Source: Streptomyces justiciae (GTDB taxonomy: Bacteria; Actinomycetota; Actinomycetes; Streptomycetales; Streptomycetaceae). Taken from it: a stretch of DNA of 64,000 nt. Where the stretch lies: NCBI RefSeq assembly GCF_015163075.1, contig NZ_JADDXU010000003.1, forward strand, positions 682,001-746,000, given 5' to 3'. A program made the translations under genes and the position numbers. The notes below the pieces were generated by a model. That model saw nothing but the letters and a program-made list of their open reading frames with translations, did no database searches and was not told where the DNA came from. Every line of letters begins with the position of its first letter. Position 1 is the stretch's first letter. Shown here piece after piece: positions 49,592 to 59,279 of the stretch.

Positions 49592-50754
49592 GCGTGCGCA
49601 CCCGGGATGCCCTCGGTGGGCGGGCGGCGATCGTCGGTGTCGGGGCCACGGAGTTCTCCAAGGAGTCCGGCCGCAGTGAGCTGAAGCTGGCCGTCGAGGC
49701 GGTGCGGGCCGCGCTGGACGATGCCGGGCTGACGCCGGCCGACGTGGACGGGATGGTGACGTTCACGATGGACACCAGCCCGGAGATCACGGTCGCCCAG
49801 GCCTGCGGGATCGGCGAGCTGTCGTTCTTCTCCCGCGTCCACTACGGCGGCGGCGCGGCCTGTGCGACGGTCCAGCAGGCGGCGCTGGCCGTGGCGACCG
49901 GCGTGGCCGAGGTGGTGGTCTGCTACCGCGCCTTCAACGAACGCTCGGGGCGTCGCTTCGGCTCCGGCGTGCAGCACCGGGAACCCTCCGCGGAGGGCGT
50001 CGCGCTCGGCTGGTCGTTGCCGTTCGGGCTGCTCACGCCGGCGTCCTGGGTGGCGATGGCGGCCCAGCGTTATCTCCACACGTACGGCCTGACACCGGAG
50101 GCCTTCGGGCCGGTGGCCGTCACCGCGCGCAGACACGCGGCGACCAACCCGGCGGCGTACTTCCACGGCCGCCCCATCACCCTCGCCGACCACGCCGCCT
50201 CGCGCTGGATCGTCGAGCCGCTCCGCCTCCTCGACTGCTGCCAGGAGACGGACGGCGGCCAGGCCCTGGTCGTCACCTCGCTGGAGCGGGCGCGGGACCT
50301 GCCGAACCCGCCAGCCGTCGTGGCCGCTGCCGCGCAGGGAGCGGGCCGGGCCCAGGAGCAGATGACCAGCTTCTACCGCGACGACCTGACCGGCCTGCCG
50401 GAGATGGGGGTGGTGGCCCGCCAGCTGTGGCGGACGTCGGGCCTCACCCCGGCCGACATCGACGTGGGCATCCTGTACGACCACTTCACGCCGTTCGTGC
50501 TGATGCAACTGGAGGAGTTCGGGTTCTGCGGGAAGGGGGAGGCGGCGGAGTTCGTGGCGGAGGGGAGACTGCCGCTGAACACGCACGGGGGACAGCTGGG
50601 GGAGGCGTATCTGCACGGGATGAACGGAATGGCGGAGGCTGTGCGTCAGATCAGGGGGACGGCTGTGAACCCCATATCCTCGGCCCGCCGGGTCCTGGTG
50701 ACGGCGGGGACGGGAGTACCGACGTCGGGGCTGGTGCTCACGGCGGACGGATGA
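49588..50754 (+). CDS. Thiolase-superfamily lipid-transfer protein (Ltp2-like aldolase)
   Basis: A 388-aa protein (AAIVGVGATEFSKESGRSELKL at the start is the SCP-x/Ltp pattern, cut here to key residues). The usual catalytic Cys of thiolases falls in GGGAACATVQQAAL as Ala-Ala-Cys-Ala, and LPLNTHGGQLGEAYLHG is the C-terminal His region. Ltp2-type enzymes cleave beta-hydroxy-acyl-CoA side chains by retro-aldol reaction together with a DUF35 partner. The substrate, sterol or other, is not determined; no steroid ring genes are in the window. Confidence 0.87.
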   Translation: MSVRTRDALGGRAAIVGVGATEFSKESGRSELKLAVEAVRAALDDAGLTPADVDGMVTFTMDTSPEITVAQACGIGELSFFSRVHYGGGAACATVQQAALAVATGVAEVVVCYRAFNERSGRRFGSGVQHREPSAEGVALGWSLPFGLLTPASWVAMAAQRYLHTYGLTPEAFGPVAVTARRHAATNPAAYFHGRPITLADHAASRWIVEPLRLLDCCQETDGGQALVVTSLERARDLPNPPAVVAAAAQGAGRAQEQMTSFYRDDLTGLPEMGVVARQLWRTSGLTPADIDVGILYDHFTPFVLMQLEEFGFCGKGEAAEFVAEGRLPLNTHGGQLGEAYLHGMNGMAEAVRQIRGTAVNPISSARRVLVTAGTGVPTSGLVLTADG

Positions 50755-50766
50755 CGCCCGTTTCAT

Positions 50767-50873
50767 GCCGTGGGACGACCTCCCAGAGGCCATCCCTCAG
50801 CCTCCCCGGGACGACCTTCCCGAGGCCATCCCCCATGCCTCCCTGGGACGAGCCCCCAGGGGTCATCCCGCAG
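50767..50873 (+). repeat. Three 36-37-bp imperfect tandem repeats
   Basis: Units at 50767-50799, 50800-50836 and 50837-50873 share GGGACGA(C/G)C, then CCC and GAGGCCATCCC-like sequence. They lie between the Ltp2-like gene and the sigma factor gene. Function unknown; nothing else is recognised in this 244-nt gap. Confidence 0.65.
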
Positions 50874-50998
50874 TAGTTCCCACCCCCTCGTCCACCCTCA
50901 GGAGGTGGAGCCACCCCCACCCCTACAACCTGAGGCGGAGTCGTCTTCGGGACCTGCGGCCGATGAGCCGGAGGCCCCCTCGCTCCTAGCGTTGAGCC

Positions 50999-51565
50999 AT
51001 GACCACACCCGTCTGCACCAGCGCTTCGGACGCCGCAGTACCGGCGAGGCAGACCCGCCCGTATGCGACGTACCCCTCCTTCTCGTCGTACGTGAAGGCA
51101 CGCCAACCGGTGCTGCTGCGTACTGCCCGGTCGCTGACCGCGAACCCGAGCGATGCCGAGGACCTGCTGCAGACCGCGCTCACCAAGACGTATGTCGCCT
51201 GGGAGCGGATCGAGGACCACCGTGCGCTCGACGGCTATGTGCGCCGCGCGCTGCTGAACACGCGCACGTCGCAGTGGCGCAAGCGCAAGGTGGACGAGTT
51301 CGCGACCGACGAGATCCCGGAGCCCGAGCCGCTGCCCGGCGGCGACGACCCGGCGGAGCAGCAGGCGCTGCACGACGCGATGTGGCGGGCGATCATGAAG
51401 CTGCCGGCGCGGCAGCGGGCGATGGTCGTCCTGAGGTACTACGAGGATCTGAGCGAGGTGCAGACGGCGGAGGTGCTCGGGGTATCGGTGGGGACCGTGA
51501 AGTCGGCGGTGTCGCGAGCGCTGGGCAAACTGCGCGAGGACCCGGAGCTGGGCCTGGTCCGCTAG
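50999..51565 (+). CDS. SigE-family (ECF41-unrelated) RNA polymerase sigma factor
   Basis: A 188-aa protein. Region 2 has LRTARSLTANPSDAEDLLQT and KTYVAWERI; region 4 has MKLPARQRAMVVLRYYEDL and a helix-turn-helix TAEVLGVSVGTVKSAVSRAL. This is the SigE/SigJ-like ECF group common in Streptomyces. No anti-sigma gene is beside it. The N-terminal 25 residues are a disordered extension. Confidence 0.9.
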   Translation: MTTPVCTSASDAAVPARQTRPYATYPSFSSYVKARQPVLLRTARSLTANPSDAEDLLQTALTKTYVAWERIEDHRALDGYVRRALLNTRTSQWRKRKVDEFATDEIPEPEPLPGGDDPAEQQALHDAMWRAIMKLPARQRAMVVLRYYEDLSEVQTAEVLGVSVGTVKSAVSRALGKLREDPELGLVR

Positions 51566-51619
51566 GGGTCTGTGACGGGCTCTCCCGGTAGCGCCGCCCC
51601 GCTGTGAACGCAACGTGAC

Positions 51620-51631
51620 GTGATCGATCAC
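51620..51631. promoter_or_regulatory. GTGATCGATCAC palindrome
   Basis: A perfect 12-bp palindrome resembling a Crp half-site pair (GTGA...TCAC), 89 nt before the acyl-CoA ligase start. Binding by Crp is only a possibility. Confidence 0.35.
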
Positions 51632-51643
51632 CGTTCACTAGTG

Positions 51644-51661
51644 ACATACCGCGCGGTATGT
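51644..51661. promoter_or_regulatory. 18-bp palindrome ACATACCGCGCGGTATGT (TetR-type operator)
   Basis: A perfect palindrome in the promoter region of the acyl-CoA ligase gene, 58 nt before its GTG. Its length and form (ACATACCG-CGGTATGT) fit a TetR-family operator, as expected for fatty-acid metabolism genes. No TetR gene is in the neighbourhood. Confidence 0.65.
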
Positions 51662-51719
51662 GAGCAGAATCAGCCCAACCCTTACTACCGCGTAGGCAAT
51701 GTCGCCCCGGGAGGACGCC

Positions 51720-53375
<1,656 letters not shown>

Positions 53376-53385
53376 AAGACCCCTG

Positions 53386-53426
53386 TCGGCACCAACTGGC
53401 CTGCAAAAAGGCTCAGTTGGTGCCGA
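53386..53426. terminator. Bidirectional terminator overlapping the PAS-protein stop codon
   Basis: TCGGCACCAACTG (53386-53398) pairs with CAGTTGGTGCCGA (53414-53426), with an inner GCC/GGC pair around TGCAAAAA. The right arm includes the last codons and stop of the leftward 1502-aa gene, so one structure serves the convergent genes. Confidence 0.8.
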
Positions 53427-56400
53427 TGCGTGCCAGCAGGTCCACGATCCGCGCCTGCACCTCGGCGCTGGTCGACCGCTCCGCCAGGAACAGCACCGTC
53501 TCCCCGGACGCCAGCCGCGGCAGGTCGGCCTGGTCGACGGCGGCGGTGTAGACGACGAGCGGGGTGCGGTTGAGCTGCCCGTTCGCGCGCAGCCAGTCCA
53601 CGATCCCGGCCTGCCGCCGATGCACCTGCAACAGGTCCATCACCACCAGGTTCGGCCGGAACTGCCCCGCCAGCGTCACCGCGTCGGCATCGCTCGCGGC
53701 CCGCGCCACCTGCATCCCGCGCCGCTCCAGCGTCGCCGTCAGCGCCAGCGCGATCTCCGCGTGCTCCTCGATCAGCAGCACCCGCGGCGGATGCTGCTCA
53801 CTGTCCCGCGGCGCGAGCGCCTTCAGCAGTACGGCGGGGTCGGCGCCGTACGCCGCCTCGCGCGTCGCCTGCCCGAGCCCCGCGGTCACCATCACCGGCA
53901 CCTGCGCGGTGACGGCGGCCTCCCGCAGCGACTGCAACGCGGTCCGCGTGATCGGCCCGGTCAGCGGGTCCACGAACAGCGCGGCCGGGAAGGCGGCGAT
54001 CTGCGCGTCGACCTCCTCGCGCGAGTGCACGATGACGGGCCGATAGCCGCGGTCGCTCAGCGCCTGCTGGGTCGTCACGTCCGGCGCGGGCCACACCAGC
54101 AGCCGACGCGGGTTGTCCAGCGGCTCCGGCGGCAGCTCGTCGTCCATCGGCTGCGGCCGCGGCGGATCGGCGACCTCCACCGCCCCGCCCGGCCCGTCCA
54201 GCGGCTCGGGTCCCTCGGCGGCGTTCTCGTCCGGCGCCCCTATGGCGTACGACCGTCCGGTGCCCTCGGTCATCTGCGCGAGCCGCGACTGCCCGGCGAG
54301 CGACGGCTGCGCGGCCGCAGCCGCAGGGGCCTCCGCGGTGGGGTGCGGCCGACCGGCGGCCGGGTCGGGCGGCGTGCCGAGCTTGCGGCGCCGTCCGGAA
54401 CCGCCCGGCTGATGCGGCGCCGGCGTGGCGGCCTGCGGCTGCTGCACCTGGGCGGCCTGCCGCGTGAACGGCACCCCCTGCCCCAGCGTCCGCACACTGA
54501 TGGCCCGCCCCTGCGTGGAGTTCGGGTCGACGGGAGCGGCGGGGGTGGCACTCGCAGCGGCCTCGGCAGGCAGCGGCTGAGCGGCACGCGCCTGCGCCGC
54601 ACCGGCACCGGCCTCGGGCGGCAACGGCGTGCCGGGCGCGGGAGTGCCGGCGGCCTGCACGGGCTGCGGCGCGTTCGGCGGTACGGGGACGCCCTCGCCG
54701 TTCGCCGGTACGGCAACCCCGGCAACCCCTGCGCCCTCGGTGCCGGCCCAGGCCTGCGACGCGGCGGCCTCCGCCGGAAGCGGCTGCGCGGGAGCGGCTG
54801 CCGGAGCCGACGCCTGCGCGGGCAACGCGGTCTGACCGGTGGCGTTCTGCGGGGACGTGGGAGCGGCCGCGCCAGGAGCGACCCCCTGCGCCGGCACCGG
54901 CTGAGCGGACACCGGCTGCCCCGGAGCCGCGGTCGCCTGAACGCCCTGCGCTGCGGTGGTCGCCTGCTGCTGCGCCGGAACGCCCGGCGCGGGCGTCGCC
55001 CCGACGGTCTCCGCCGGCTGACCCACGGCCCGCCGACGCCGACCGGTCGGCGCGCTCGCGGGATGCGGCTGCGGCGGAGTGTGGTCCTCGGACTGATCGT
55101 GCGGCACCGCGTCGTGCCGCCCGTCGTCGACCAGCCCGCCGGCGGGCACGGCCTGCCCGGGAACGTGTACGGCGACCTGGGCGCCGGGCACCTGCGGAGG
55201 CACCGCGGCCTGAGCCTGAGCCTGAACCGGCATCTGAGCCTGAACCGGCATCTGAGCCGGAACCGGCATCTGAGCCGGAACCGAAACCGGCGCGGCCCCC
55301 GTCCCCTGAGCCGGAACCGGCGCGGACACCGGCACCTGCGGCTGCCCGGGAACCTGAGGTGTCCCGGCGACCTGAGACTGCCCAGGAACTTGAGGCGCCC
55401 CGGCAACCTGTGGCTGCCCGGCAACCTGCGGTGCTCCAGGAACCTGAGGCTGCCCGGCAACCTGCGAAGGCACCTCGGCCACCTGCCCCGGCACCTCGCC
55501 CCCGGCCACCTCGGGCCCCCGGTCCGCCTCCGCCGGCGGCAGCGCGAACACCGCACGCGGCCCCGCCTCCTGCGCGGCCGCACGCTCGTTCGCCGCGGCG
55601 AGGGCGCGGCGCCGACGCCCGGTCGGCTGAGCCTCCCCACCGGCCCCGTCCCCGGACGCCACGGCGGGCAACGCCGGCGGCAACGCGTGCTGCGCAGCCA
55701 CAGGCACTCCCTGCGGGGAGACTCCCTGCGGCGGCACCCCCTGCGACGGCACTCCCCGCGGCGGTACGGTCCCACCCAGCCCACTGCCCACAGCCGCGGT
55801 CCCCGCGGCATGCTCGGCGGCGGTCACGACGGCACCCTCGGAGACACCGGCACCAGCGGCAACGGCCGCGGCCGCACCCGCGGCCACCTCACCACCGGCA
55901 ACGGCAACCTCGGCAGGCCGCCCCCGCCGCCGCCCGGTACCCCCGGACGCGGGCGCGGACGCGGACTCTTCGGCCGTCTGAGCCGCCTGGCCCGCCGTAA
56001 CCGGCGTCGCCTCCTCCGCCGTACGCCTCCTGCGCCGCCCGGTCGGAACGCCGGCCGGAGCGTCGCCCCCGGCGCCACCGCCCTCACCCGAGCCCTCGGC
56101 GGAGCCGTCCGACTCGGCCAGGTCCTCGCTCTCCAGGAACGCGTCCGTCGACGCCCGCCGAGCCCGGCGCCGCCCGCCCCCCTCGGTGGCCTCCGGGGCC
56201 GCCTCGATCGCGGCCGGCCCAGCGGCGGCAGCGGCAGCGGCAGCGGCCGGAACGGCCCCCGCCCCACCCCCGATCGGCACCTCAAGGACGTACGCGCTCC
56301 CGCTCATCCCCGGCACTTCATGGGTCTGGAGCACACCACCGTGCGCCCGCACGATCCCGCGCACGATCGGCTCGTGCACCGGGTCTCCCCCGGCGTACGG

Positions 56401-57921
56401 CCCGCGCACCTCGATGCGTACGACCTCACCGCGCTGGGCGGCGGCCACCACGACGGTGTTGTCCATGTAACCGCCCGCCGAGACGGGCGCGTTACCGGTC
56501 GCGTCGACGCCGGCGACGTCGGCGACGAGGTGGGCGAGGGCGCGGGCGAGCAGCGAGTGGTCGACCTCGGCCTCGATGGGCGGCGCGTGCACGGCGAACT
56601 GGACACGTCCGGGCCCGATGAGCTCGACGGCCCCTTCGACGCCCGCCGCGACGACGGCGTCGAGCATCACCTTGGTCCGTGTGATGCCGTCGGTGCCCGC
56701 GTCGAGCCGCTGGTAGGCGAGGACGTTGTCGATGAGCTGGGTGATCCGCGAGTACCCGGCGGACAGGTGGTGCAGGACCTGGTTGGCCTCGGGCCACAAC
56801 TGCCCGGCGTCGTCGGCGGCGAGGGTGGCCAGTTCGCGGCGGAGTTCGTCGAGGGGACCGCGCAGGGAGGCGCCGAGCAGCGTCAGCAGCTGCTCGTGCC
56901 GGCCGGCGAGCGCCTCGTACCGGTCCTTCTCGCGCTCGCCGAGGGCGGCGTACCGCTCCTCGCCGGCGGCGAGTTCCTCCGCGTGCCGTTCCTGGAGTTC
57001 CTCGACCTCGGTGACGTGCTTCTGGCGCAGCGCGGTGAGTTCGGAGGCGTGCTCCTCCGAAAGCCGTTCGAGCTCGTCCGCATGCTGCTTCTCGACGGCG
57101 GCCTTCTCCTCGGCGAGCGCGTCGTACGGCCGCCGGTCGGTGAAGGTCATGACGGCGCCGACGAGCTGGTCGCCGTCCCGTACCGGAGCGGTCGTCAGGT
57201 CGACGGAGACCTTCTCGCCCTTCTTCGACCACACCACCTGCCCGCGCACCCGGTGCTTGCGCCCGGAGCGCAGGGTGTCGGCGAGCGGGGACTCCTCGTA
57301 CGGGAAGGGCGTGCCGTCGGCGCGCGAGTGCAGCATCAGCTCGTGCAGCTCGCGTCCGCCGAGGTCGCTGGCCCGGTAGCCCAGTATCTGGGCGGCGGCC
57401 GGGTTGACGAGGACGATCCGCCCGTCGGTGTCGGTCCCGACGACTCCCTCCGCGGCGGCGCGCAGGATCATCTCGGTCTGGCGCTGGGAGCGGGCCAGCT
57501 CGGCCTCGGTGTCGACGGTGCCGGTGAGGTCGCGTACGACGAGCATCAGCAGTTCGTCGCCGCTGTAGCCGTAGCTGTCGTAGGCCTGCTGGCCGTTCTC
57601 CAGGTTGGCGCTGGTGACCTCGACGGGGAACTCGACCCCGTCGGTCCGGCGCGCGATCATCCGCGTCGGCTTGGTCCGCCCGGCCGGGTCCATGTGGTCG
57701 GGCCGCCGCATGGAGCCCGGGATCAGCTTGGAGTCGAACTCGGGCAGCAGATCGAGCAGCCCGCGCCCCACGAGCGCGGTGCCCGGGGCCTCGAAGGCCT
57801 CCAGCGCGATCGTGTTGGCGTTGACGACGGTCCCATTGGCGTTGACCAGCACCAACGCGTCGGGCAGCGCGTCGAGTATGGCTGCGAGGCGAGCAGCGCC
57901 TCGGGATGGCCTGCTGCTCAC
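53413..57921 (-). CDS. Giant PAS pseudo-histidine kinase with two receiver-like domains
   Basis: A 1502-aa protein. PAS domain 1 about 10-130 (LDALPDALVLVNANGTVVNAN), PAS 2 about 140-265 (GVVGTDTDGRIVLVNPAAAQI), coiled coil about 268-345, DHp-like helices and a GHKL-like domain to about 560. The H box reads LGASLRGPLDELRREL, with no His, and the ATPase part lacks clear N and G boxes. About 660 residues of Pro/Ala/Gln/Gly-rich low complexity follow. The end has two receiver-like folds (about 1257-1376 and 1377-1502); the last keeps Asp in NLVVMDLLQ, but acidic-pocket DD is EE and the usual Lys is absent. It is probably a scaffold or sensor without kinase activity. Confidence 0.85.
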   Translation of the reverse strand: MSSRPSRGAARLAAILDALPDALVLVNANGTVVNANTIALEAFEAPGTALVGRGLLDLLPEFDSKLIPGSMRRPDHMDPAGRTKPTRMIARRTDGVEFPVEVTSANLENGQQAYDSYGYSGDELLMLVVRDLTGTVDTEAELARSQRQTEMILRAAAEGVVGTDTDGRIVLVNPAAAQILGYRASDLGGRELHELMLHSRADGTPFPYEESPLADTLRSGRKHRVRGQVVWSKKGEKVSVDLTTAPVRDGDQLVGAVMTFTDRRPYDALAEEKAAVEKQHADELERLSEEHASELTALRQKHVTEVEELQERHAEELAAGEERYAALGEREKDRYEALAGRHEQLLTLLGASLRGPLDELRRELATLAADDAGQLWPEANQVLHHLSAGYSRITQLIDNVLAYQRLDAGTDGITRTKVMLDAVVAAGVEGAVELIGPGRVQFAVHAPPIEAEVDHSLLARALAHLVADVAGVDATGNAPVSAGGYMDNTVVVAAAQRGEVVRIEVRGPYAGGDPVHEPIVRGIVRAHGGVLQTHEVPGMSGSAYVLEVPIGGGAGAVPAAAAAAAAAGPAAIEAAPEATEGGGRRRARRASTDAFLESEDLAESDGSAEGSGEGGGAGGDAPAGVPTGRRRRRTAEEATPVTAGQAAQTAEESASAPASGGTGRRRGRPAEVAVAGGEVAAGAAAAVAAGAGVSEGAVVTAAEHAAGTAAVGSGLGGTVPPRGVPSQGVPPQGVSPQGVPVAAQHALPPALPAVASGDGAGGEAQPTGRRRRALAAANERAAAQEAGPRAVFALPPAEADRGPEVAGGEVPGQVAEVPSQVAGQPQVPGAPQVAGQPQVAGAPQVPGQSQVAGTPQVPGQPQVPVSAPVPAQGTGAAPVSVPAQMPVPAQMPVQAQMPVQAQAQAAVPPQVPGAQVAVHVPGQAVPAGGLVDDGRHDAVPHDQSEDHTPPQPHPASAPTGRRRRAVGQPAETVGATPAPGVPAQQQATTAAQGVQATAAPGQPVSAQPVPAQGVAPGAAAPTSPQNATGQTALPAQASAPAAAPAQPLPAEAAASQAWAGTEGAGVAGVAVPANGEGVPVPPNAPQPVQAAGTPAPGTPLPPEAGAGAAQARAAQPLPAEAAASATPAAPVDPNSTQGRAISVRTLGQGVPFTRQAAQVQQPQAATPAPHQPGGSGRRRKLGTPPDPAAGRPHPTAEAPAAAAAQPSLAGQSRLAQMTEGTGRSYAIGAPDENAAEGPEPLDGPGGAVEVADPPRPQPMDDELPPEPLDNPRRLLVWPAPDVTTQQALSDRGYRPVIVHSREEVDAQIAAFPAALFVDPLTGPITRTALQSLREAAVTAQVPVMVTAGLGQATREAAYGADPAVLLKALAPRDSEQHPPRVLLIEEHAEIALALTATLERRGMQVARAASDADAVTLAGQFRPNLVVMDLLQVHRRQAGIVDWLRANGQLNRTPLVVYTAAVDQADLPRLASGETVLFLAERSTSAEVQARIVDLLARIGTN

Positions 57922-58201
57922 GAGACGCTTCCTCCCTGTTACCGCACCTTGCCGACCGCTCGGGCCATCTTGCCAACCGGTCCGCAGCGTGTCACGCGAG
58001 GGAGTCTAAGGGCTGCGGTTGCGCGCGCGGCCCCGGATGAGAGGGAGGTCGCACGACGAAGTGACGCAGAACGTGTGACCGCATCCCGCGACCTCTCGCT
58101 TCGTCTCCGCGGGACCCTCGCGCCGTTTTCACGTCCCCGCTGATTCCGCCATGAAATGCCTGTGCGAACACGACGGGTGTACGCGACCTCTCGCCATGGC
58201 C

Positions 58202-58675
58202 TCACGCCCGCAGGTCGGGCAGCAGCGGCACCATCCGGTCCCACCGCCCGATCTCGCACCCGTTGCTGCGGTCGTACGTCGCCTCGACGGGTCGCCCGGC
58301 CCAGGTCCCGGTGACATGCGCGGTGGCGGGGCCGCCGTACTGCATGGTGCAGAGGCTGTCGTCGGGTACGGGGGCGAAGGCGTCCTTGCCCCAGTGGGTG
58401 CCGCGGTCGAGCGCGGCGCAGGCGCGGCCGGCGTCGGGGTGGGTGCCGCCTCCGGGGTGGCAATACAGCTCGAAGGTGCCGTCCCTTCCGCCGCCGGCGT
58501 TCCGGACGGTGACGGTGAGGTGGTCGCCGGTGCCGAGGTCGTCGCGGGCGGGCGGCGGCATGCGGTCCAGGGCGGCGGCGGGCGAGGCGGCCAGGGAGCC
58601 GACGGCGACGAGGGAGGAGGCGCCGGCGACGAGCAGCCGGGCGAACGGGGCGCGGGACTTCCGGAACAGGGACAT
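58202..58675 (-). CDS. Subtilisin inhibitor-like (SSI) secreted protease inhibitor
   Basis: A 157-aa protein from ATG 58673-58675, with a signal peptide ending ...SPAAA. The mature domain has the SSI pattern HLTVTV, FELYCHPGGGTHPDAGRACAAL, LCTMQYGGPATAHVTGTW and RSNGCEIGRWDRM (cut to key parts), with four Cys for two disulfides. Such inhibitors bind subtilisin-like proteases tightly outside the cell. It lies 280 nt upstream of the giant PAS gene on the same strand. Confidence 0.92.
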   Translation of the reverse strand: MSLFRKSRAPFARLLVAGASSLVAVGSLAASPAAALDRMPPPARDDLGTGDHLTVTVRNAGGGRDGTFELYCHPGGGTHPDAGRACAALDRGTHWGKDAFAPVPDDSLCTMQYGGPATAHVTGTWAGRPVEATYDRSNGCEIGRWDRMVPLLPDLRA

Positions 58676-58846
58676 GACCTGACTAACGCCGCCCGCCCCG
58701 GCCGGTTGCGGCACGGCCCGGCGACGGCGAGAAGAGCTTTGCCCTGCGGCCCGCCTGCCTAGTACCGTGGGAGGCGATTGGTGACACCACGCTCGACTGT
58801 GTCATCATCTGCACGCACCACTCGCGCTCGCGCGGGCGGCTGTGCT

Positions 58847-58937
58847 GGAGGCGTCGCCTAGTCCGGTCTATGGCGCCGCACTGCTAATGCGGTTTGGGCC
58901 TTAAAGCCCATCGAGGGTTCAAATCCCTCCGCCTCCG
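58847..58937 (+). tRNA. tRNA-Ser(GCU)
   Basis: A 91-nt class II tRNA: GGAGGCG pairs with CGCCTCC (58930-58936), discriminator G, anticodon loop CTGCTAA (anticodon GCU), long variable arm, GGTTCAAATCC T loop. Confidence 0.96.
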
Positions 58938-58946
58938 CGCTTGATC

Positions 58947-58978
58947 ACGAAGCCCCGGTCCCCGGACCGGGGCTTCGT
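58947..58978 (+). terminator. Terminator after tRNA-Ser(GCU)
   Basis: ACGAAGCCCCGGTCC (58947-58961) pairs perfectly with GGACCGGGGCTTCGT (58964-58978), starting 10 nt after the tRNA. Confidence 0.88.
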
Positions 58979-59040
58979 CGTTGTCTCTACGGGCCCCTGG
59001 ACGGTGTTTCCGCAGGTCACAAGGGGTGCGGCAAACGGAT

Positions 59041-59069
59041 TTCACATGGCGGCGGCAGTCATGTAATGT
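59041..59069 (+). promoter_or_regulatory. Promoter of tRNA-Arg
   Basis: TTCACA (59041-59046), a 17-nt spacer and TAATGT (59064-59069) form a sigma-70 (HrdB)-type promoter about 58 nt before the tRNA. Confidence 0.65.
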
Positions 59070-59126
59070 TCTTCCTGTCGCCGCGAGCGGCCCGGAAGGG
59101 CAAGGAACGGCGGGAAAACAAAACAA

Positions 59127-59199
59127 GCACTCGTAGCTTAACGGATAGAGCATCTGACTACGGATCAGAAGGTTGCAGGTTCGAATCCTGCCGAGTGCA
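59127..59199 (+). tRNA. tRNA-Arg(ACG)
   Basis: A 73-nt tRNA: GCACTCG pairs with CGAGTGC (59192-59198), discriminator A; anticodon loop CTACGGA gives ACG (read as ICG). Its 3' end is next to an integrase gene and is the probable attachment site of element 2. Confidence 0.96.
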
Positions 59200-59205
59200 C
59201 ACAGG

Positions 59206-59242
59206 TCAAAGGCCCCTTGGGATCATCCCAAGGGGCCTTTGA
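59206..59242. terminator. Strong terminator between tRNA-Arg and int
   Basis: TCAAAGGCCCCTTGGGA (59206-59222) and TCCCAAGGGGCCTTTGA (59226-59242) form a perfect 17-bp stem with a TCA loop. It can end both the tRNA transcript and the convergent integrase transcript. Confidence 0.9.
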
Positions 59243-59279
59243 CATCAGCGGCTGACATCAACGCGGTCGGAAACGGCGC

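Noticed and set aside
53620..58143. 1507-codon open frame on the + strand opposite the giant PAS gene
   Set aside because: Arg/His/Gly-rich translation without domains; it is the antisense shadow of a G+C-rich gene whose own frame has PAS and receiver motifs.
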